This document shows, piece after piece, positions 58,938-64,000 of a stretch of 64,000 bases of DNA. The position numbers were made by a program, and so were the translations under genes. Within the stretch, counting starts at the first letter, position 1. Each line of letters opens with the position of its first letter. The stretch is taken from NCBI GenBank assembly GCA_035236585.1, contig CP141139.1, positions 41,487,217-41,551,216 on the forward strand. Direction: 5' to 3'. Below the pieces are notes generated by a model. That model made no database searches, had not been told where the DNA came from, and saw nothing but the letters and a program-made list of their open reading frames with translations. Source of the DNA: Warburgia ugandensis. Lineage: Eukaryota; Streptophyta; Magnoliopsida; Canellales; Canellaceae.

Positions 58938-61900
58938 TTGGCAGTCAGGGAAGCAAAACTAGAAATTGCTCCTCGACACCCAGGAAGCGTCTTTGCCATC
59001 ATTGACGGCCAAGCTGGACCATCCAATGCGGTAATTGAAGGTACACTACTTGTAGCAGACAACTATGCCAAAGTATTGTTTGATTCTGGATCTACGCATT
59101 CCTTTATATCTTGTGAATTTGCATCTAGTATACAACTATCAGTGAAAAACTTGGGATTTGATCTAGATGTAACAACTCCAGTTGGAAAAATAGTTAAACT
59201 ATAAGAATACTTGCATAATGTACCTCTAGAAGTATTGGGCAAAAGAATGGGCATAGACCTCATTTTGTTGAACATAAAGGATTTTGACATCATACTGGGT
59301 ATGGACTGGTTAGCAAAATACTGGGTAATTATGGACTATCACAAGAAGAAACTCACATTTAGTATACTAGGGGAGAAAGTATTAACACTATATGGGAAAC
59401 ACAATGACTTAGACAAATCCATCATCTCAGCTATGAAGGCAGTCAAACATATGACCAAGGGGTGTTAGGCATTTTTAGCAACAGTGGTTTCCTTAGATAT
59501 TGAACAGCCCAGGATAATAGAAATTGAAGTGGTCAGGGAATTACCGAGAAATTGAGTTTACCATTGAAGTAATTCTTGGTACAACTCCAATTTCTAAAGC
59601 ACCTTCTAAGATGGCCCCAGCAGAGTTGAAAGAGTTAAAAGGACAATTGCAAGAATTGTTAGAAAAAGGGTTTGTTAGACCAAGTAGTTCACCATGGAGA
59701 GCACCAGTAATATCTGTGAAGAAGAAGGATGGGTCAATGAGATTATGCATTGATTATAGAATGTTGAATAGTGTCAAAGTGAAAAATAGGTATCTCTTAC
59801 CTCGCATTGATGACCTCTTTGATCAACTCCAATCTGCTAAGGTCTTTTCTAAAATTGGCCTTAGATCAGGATATCATCAATTGCGTATTAAGGATGAAGA
59901 CATACCCAAGTCAGCATTCAGAACTCGATATGGGCATTACGAGTTTCTAGTCATGTGTTTTGGGCTGACCAATGCACTAGCAGTGTTTATGGATTTGATG
60001 AATAGAATCTTCAAAGAACTTTTGGATAAATTTGTGATTGTATTTATCGACAATATACTGATTTACTCCACCAGTATCAAAGAACATCAAGAACACTTAC
60101 GAATTGTACTAAATACCCTCAGAACACATAAACTGTTTGGTAAATTTAGTAAGTGTGAATTATGGTTAGAGAAGGTCAATTTTTTAGGTCATGTAATTTC
60201 CAAGAATGGAGTAGAAGTGGACCCCACCAAGATAGAAGCAGTAATGAATTGGGAGAAACCTAAAACAGTAACAGAAATACGTAGTTTTCTTGGACTAGCA
60301 GGATACTACCGTAGATTCATTCAAGGGTTCTCTCGTCTAGCTCTTCCTATGACTTCCTTGACAAGAAAGGGGGTACAATTCACTTGATCAGAAGAATGTG
60401 AAAATAGTTTTCAAGAGCTAAAGAAGAGGTCAACTACAACACCAGTATTGACTTTGCCAACTGGGAGTGGGGGATATGAAATATACTGTGATGCTTTAGG
60501 CAAAGGGTTAGGAGGTGTGTTAATGCAAAATGGGAAGGTCATTGCTTATGCATCTAGACAGTTGAAGAAACATGAAATAAATTACCCAGTACATGACCTA
60601 GAATTGGCAACTGTAGTTTTTGCATTGAAAATTTAGAGACATTATTTGTATGGAGAAAAATTCAATGTATTTACAGATCATAAGAGTCTCAAATACATCT
60701 TCACTTAGGCTGATTTAAATATGATACAAAGAAGATGGATAGAGTATATCAAAGACTACGATTTTGCCATCCAATACCATCCTGGAAAGGCAAATGTAGT
60801 AGCTGATGCATTAAGTAGACAACCAAGAGCTCTACTCACAAACATCACAATTAAATCAGCTTTTGTAGAAAGAGTCCTTAAAGCCTAAGAAGAAGATACA
60901 ACAACTCAGGAATTGTGTGAAAAGAAAGGATTTGTTAAGGGGACAGATGGGGGCATACGTTTTCAAGAGAGATTGGTGGTTCCTTCAAATAAATGTCTGA
61001 GAAAGGAATTGATACAAGAAGCCCATCAGTCTAAGTTTTCTATACACCCTGGAGGTACAAAGATGTATCAAGATTTAAAAAGAAACTTTTGGTGGGAAGG
61101 CATGAAGAGAGAAATAGGAGAATTTGTGGCTAAATGTCTCAATTGTCAACAAGTAAAGGCTGAACACCAAAGACCAGCTGGAATGTTACAAACATTGGAA
61201 CTTCCAGAATGGAAATAGGACAATATCACTATGGATTTTGTGGTGGGATTGCCAAGGACCCGGGCAGGCCATGACATGATTTGGGTGGTTGTGGATAGGC
61301 TAACAAAGTCAGCACATTTCCTTCCAATTAGACAAAACCAATCAGTTGACAGTTTGGCTAAGTTATACATCAAAGAAATAGTAAGACTTCATGGGATTCC
61401 ATTATCCATTATCTCGGATAGAGATGGAGGATTTACTTCGAGATGTTGGAAGAGTGTACAACAAGCCTTGGGAACCTCACTTAAACTCAGTACAACATTT
61501 CACCCTCAAACAGATGGTCAATCAGAAAGGACTATTCAAACCTTAGAAGATATGTTGAGAGCATGTGCATTCGATTGGAAAGGGAGTTGGGATGAACATC
61601 TTCCTTAAGTAGAATTTGCATATAACAACAATTTTCAGGCAAGTATTGGTATGGCACCATATGAAGCATTGTATAGACGGCCATGTCAATCACTAACCTG
61701 TTGGAGTGAAGTTAGAGAAAGAAGGCTGATAAAGTCAGAACTAGTGGAACAATGTGTAGACAAGATCAGATTGATACAGAAGAGGTTGTTAACATCACAC
61801 AGTCGACAAAAGAGCTACACAGGTAAAATACGTAGAAACCTAGAATTTGATGTGGGGGAGCACGTATTTCTAAAAGTATCACCTGTCAAAGGAGTAATGA

Positions 61901-62271
61901 GGTTTGGAAGCAAATGAAAACTTAGTCCTAGATTCATTGGTCCATTTGAAATTTTAGAAAGAGTTGGTCTAGTGGCCTACAAATTAGCCTTACCACCCCA
62001 ACTCTCAGAAATACATAGTGTCTTTCATGTGTCTATGCTAAGGAAATACCTCCAAGATGACACTCATGTACTTCAAAGGGTGCCAGAAGAGCTAAAGCCT
62101 GACCTAACCTTCGAAGAGAAGGCAATACGAATTCTGGACCGCAAGGAACAGAAGTTAAGAACCAAAAGCATTCCGTTAGTCAAAGTCTTGTGGCAACATC
62201 ACTCTATTGAGGAAGCCACGTGGGAAACGGAAGTAGAAATGAGGAAGACACACCCTAGTTTGTTTGAGTAA
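58938..62271 (+). pseudogene. A1 pol: protease, RT, RNase H, integrase, chromodomain-like end; broken
   Basis: Domains in order: retropepsin with LFDSGSTHSF (about 59076-59105). RT with [16 protein letters not shown], but the first catalytic Asp reads Gly (codon 59857-59859, GLRSG) and the YxDD-type motif reads FIDN (Asp 59049-equivalent at 60049-60051, Asn 60052-60054). RNase H with IYCDAL, DLELAT and VFTDHKS. Integrase with the HHCC finger (about 61027-61152) and D, D, E in [15 protein letters not shown] and QSERTIQ. The tail with IPLVKVLWQHH and EEATWETEVEM is chromodomain-like. A short deletion near 59545 removes the segment before REIEF. Stops are at 59202, 59466, 60385, 60634, 60706, 60886, 61216, 61606 and 61915. 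It resembles B pol along its length (same clade) but is distinct. It is inactive. Confidence 0.9.
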
Positions 62272-62305
62272 GTAGTGTATTACAAATTTTGAGGACAAAA
62301 TTATT

Positions 62306-62320
62306 GTAAGGGGGGAAGAT
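62306..62320 (+). other. Polypurine tract of A1
   Basis: GTAAGGGGGGAAGAT directly before the 3' LTR. It would prime plus-strand DNA synthesis. Confidence 0.85.
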
Positions 62321-62926
62321 TGTAATAACCCCAATTTTTGTAATTGATTGAGAAAAATCAATAAAGTTTGAGTTTCAGATATTTCGGGCTAAAATATTAG
62401 GGTTATTTACAATATACTTTTTATAAAAGTATAATCAAATCATAAGACATGTAAAATTTAAATTAAACTTAGCAAACGCTTCAAAATGACTGTAAGCACG
62501 ACAAATTTCGAATTTGGAAGAGAAATCCTTAAGTTTCTTCATTTCTTGAACAAAAGGGGTAAAATAGTAATTTTAGCCAAAAATCAAAATATCCCAAAAA
62601 TCAAAATATGTGACATCAAAATTTAGAATGTATTGAGAAATACAAATCCAACGCCACTAAGTACACTCAAATCCGAGATCATGGGAATAAAACCCAAAAT
62701 TTTATACATAAATGGCAAAACGGTATTTTTACACCATGTGGGGCCCACATGGGGCCCACAAGAGACCCAACAACCAATTTTATCAGGATCCCATGTGAAA
62801 CATGGGTCAACAAATATCAGCTGGTCTTGGGGAAGAAAAAATTAGGCATGGGAGCATTGAAGACTTTCATGCCATTTAATAATAAAAAATAAAATATTAT
62901 AATCATGGAAAAAGACCCAAAATGCC

Positions 62927-62934
62927 TATAAATA
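62927..62934 (+). promoter_or_regulatory. TATA box of A1 3' LTR
   Basis: TATAAATA within ATGCCTATAAATACAACCCC, at the same place as in the 5' LTR. Confidence 0.6.
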
Positions 62935-63023
62935 CAACCCCAAAAATCCTCATAAAATCCCCACGAAATTCTCTTCACTCTCCTTGAAAAATTAGATCTA
63001 TATCCCTCCCCAAAAACCCAAAA

Positions 63024-63107
63024 TTTCCAAGAGTTAGATCTCTTTTCAACTTGTTTTACTTTTTAGTTCCAAGAGTTAGATCTCTTTTCAACTTGTTTTA
63101 CTTTTTA
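63024..63107. repeat. 42-bp tandem duplication in A1 3' LTR
   Basis: TTCCAAGAGTTAGATCTC and its continuation to TTACTTTTTAG occur twice in a row without change. The 5' LTR has one unit, so it arose after insertion. Confidence 0.88.
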
Positions 63108-64000
63108 GATTGGAACAAGAGACCTAAAATCAATTAGGCACTCTATTCCAGATCTACTTTGATCAATTCCACCGTCCAAAACTTCCGAACATATCTATTC
63201 TACAAAACCCCCAAAGAAATTTCAAGATCCAACGGTTCGAACAATGGATATTTGAAAGAAAAATGGATTTTAGGCCATATCTTCATCAACAAGGTATTTT
63301 TTTAAATTGAGCATATAACAGAGGTTTTCTCTCCAATCAGGTAGGTGGAAATCCTTTTCATAGATGTTTAGTACTGTTTTATATAATTTTTATTTTACTG
63401 TAATTTATTTTGGTAGGAAAAAGGTAAAAATAAAGTAAACAATAGAACCCTTAATTTTGGATGATAGATTGCTCAGATGAAAAATCTAACTCCACCAATC
63501 AATCCAGAAGGGTCCAAAACCCCTAGGGTAGAATTTTCATAAAAATCAGAGACGTTTTGGGACTCAATTGAAAGAGGATTGATTGGACGGTCCAGAATGG
63601 ACTGTCCGATCTCTAGATCAAACAACGCCCAAGACGCACACGTGACGCACCGTCGGAACGGTGCGTGTGCTATGTGTGGAGCATCATCCCAAGTGAGACC
63701 ACGGCGCGTCTGCCAAATCCACGAGTGGACACGCCCAATGACAGCCTGGTTTGCCGGCGTGTGGACGACGGGCATTCCGCTCGTCCCGTCTGCATCTGTG
63801 GACTCCCGCAGTAGCGCTTCGTCATTTCCTCCCATCGGACTCACCCGATGACCCGCCCGGTTCGTTTCGCCTGGTTGTTTTTCCCGACTAATCTGGTCCG
63901 TCCATTCCTTGGGCCCAGTCAAATCTAGGCCCTAGGAAGGACTGTGAACTTCCAGATTCAATTTCGGAGTCATTTGAACTCCAAATTGAGATTGGAAAGA

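Larger units (their letters stand above)
44627..64000 (+). mobile_element. A1: full-length Tekay/Del-like chromovirus of family A (3' end beyond window)
   Basis: The 5' LTR runs 44627-46797 and resumes 56803-57716. Then come a Met-tRNA primer site, gag-pol (57847-62271), a polypurine tract and a 3' LTR from 62321 that leaves the window. It was inserted into the satellite (flank ATAAT). The 5' and 3' LTR starts differ at roughly 5-10% of sites by eye, so A1 is older than B, which is nested in it. The 5' LTR has lost about 1.7 kb relative to A3 (joint near 46053); the 3' LTR has not lost that joint. Gag-pol carries many stops. Confidence 0.85.
62321..64000 (+). repeat. A1 3' LTR (cut by window end)
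   Basis: It starts TGTAATAACCCCAATTTTTG. It includes the TATA box at 62927-62934, a 42-bp tandem duplication (63024-63107) and the GC-rich module (63590-63860). It extends past the joint where the 5' LTR is deleted. Open frames such as 63922-63473 are by-products of the GC-rich part. Confidence 0.9.

Overview
This window looks like a plant (angiosperm) heterochromatic region made almost wholly of nested transposable elements and satellite DNA. I found no intact host gene. The evidence is: Ty3/gypsy elements with initiator-Met primer sites and chromodomain-type pol ends (Tekay/Del-like chromoviruses), an Athila/Tat-type gag-protease, TRIM-like short LTR modules, an Au-type tRNA-derived SINE, an En/Spm (CACTA)-like transposon with a Ulp1-type protease domain, and a long ~81-bp satellite. 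The family of plant cannot be told from this. Every coding region is broken.

Layout. (1) 1-2834: AT-rich sequence without a recognisable gene, with a 250-bp tandem duplication. (2) 2840-17054: element E, an old minus-strand Athila/Tat-type element with ~2.5-kb LTRs, target duplication GCTAT, and only gag and protease inside. Its left LTR holds F (5046-8355), a composite of TRIM-like LTR modules in both orientations around a captured chromovirus protease-RT fragment. F is flanked by CTTTG duplications, and the matching empty site lies in E's right LTR. (3) 17262 to about 26656: a CACTA-like left end, subterminal repeats, a broken minus-strand transposase/Ulp1 gene, and ~81-bp satellite arrays. 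The gene-plus-array unit is partly duplicated. (4) 26657-31274: a 4.6-kb solo LTR of family A, minus strand, inside the satellite. (5) 31481-43190: element D, a broken chromovirus inserted in the satellite. It was later invaded by a family A LTR (35580-42228), which was itself invaded by solo LTR C (38684-41069). (6) 43191-44626: more satellite. (7) 44627 to beyond 64000: full-length family A element A1. Its 5' LTR was split by B (46798-56797, CCACC duplications, nearly identical LTRs), and the pol of B is split by an Au-like SINE (51816-51994, 10-bp duplications).

Order of events read from the nesting: E, satellite and CACTA-like sequence are oldest; then F, D and the A copies; then C; then B; the SINE came last within its stack. 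Nothing here is a functioning operon or pathway. The content is a record of retrotransposition, recombination to solo LTRs, satellite amplification and decay. The items most worth a second look are composite F (its two outer ends are both U5-type LTR ends), the higher-order organisation of the ~81-bp satellite with its duplicated transposase segment, and the palindromic TATA boxes and conserved antisense frame in the B/C LTRs.
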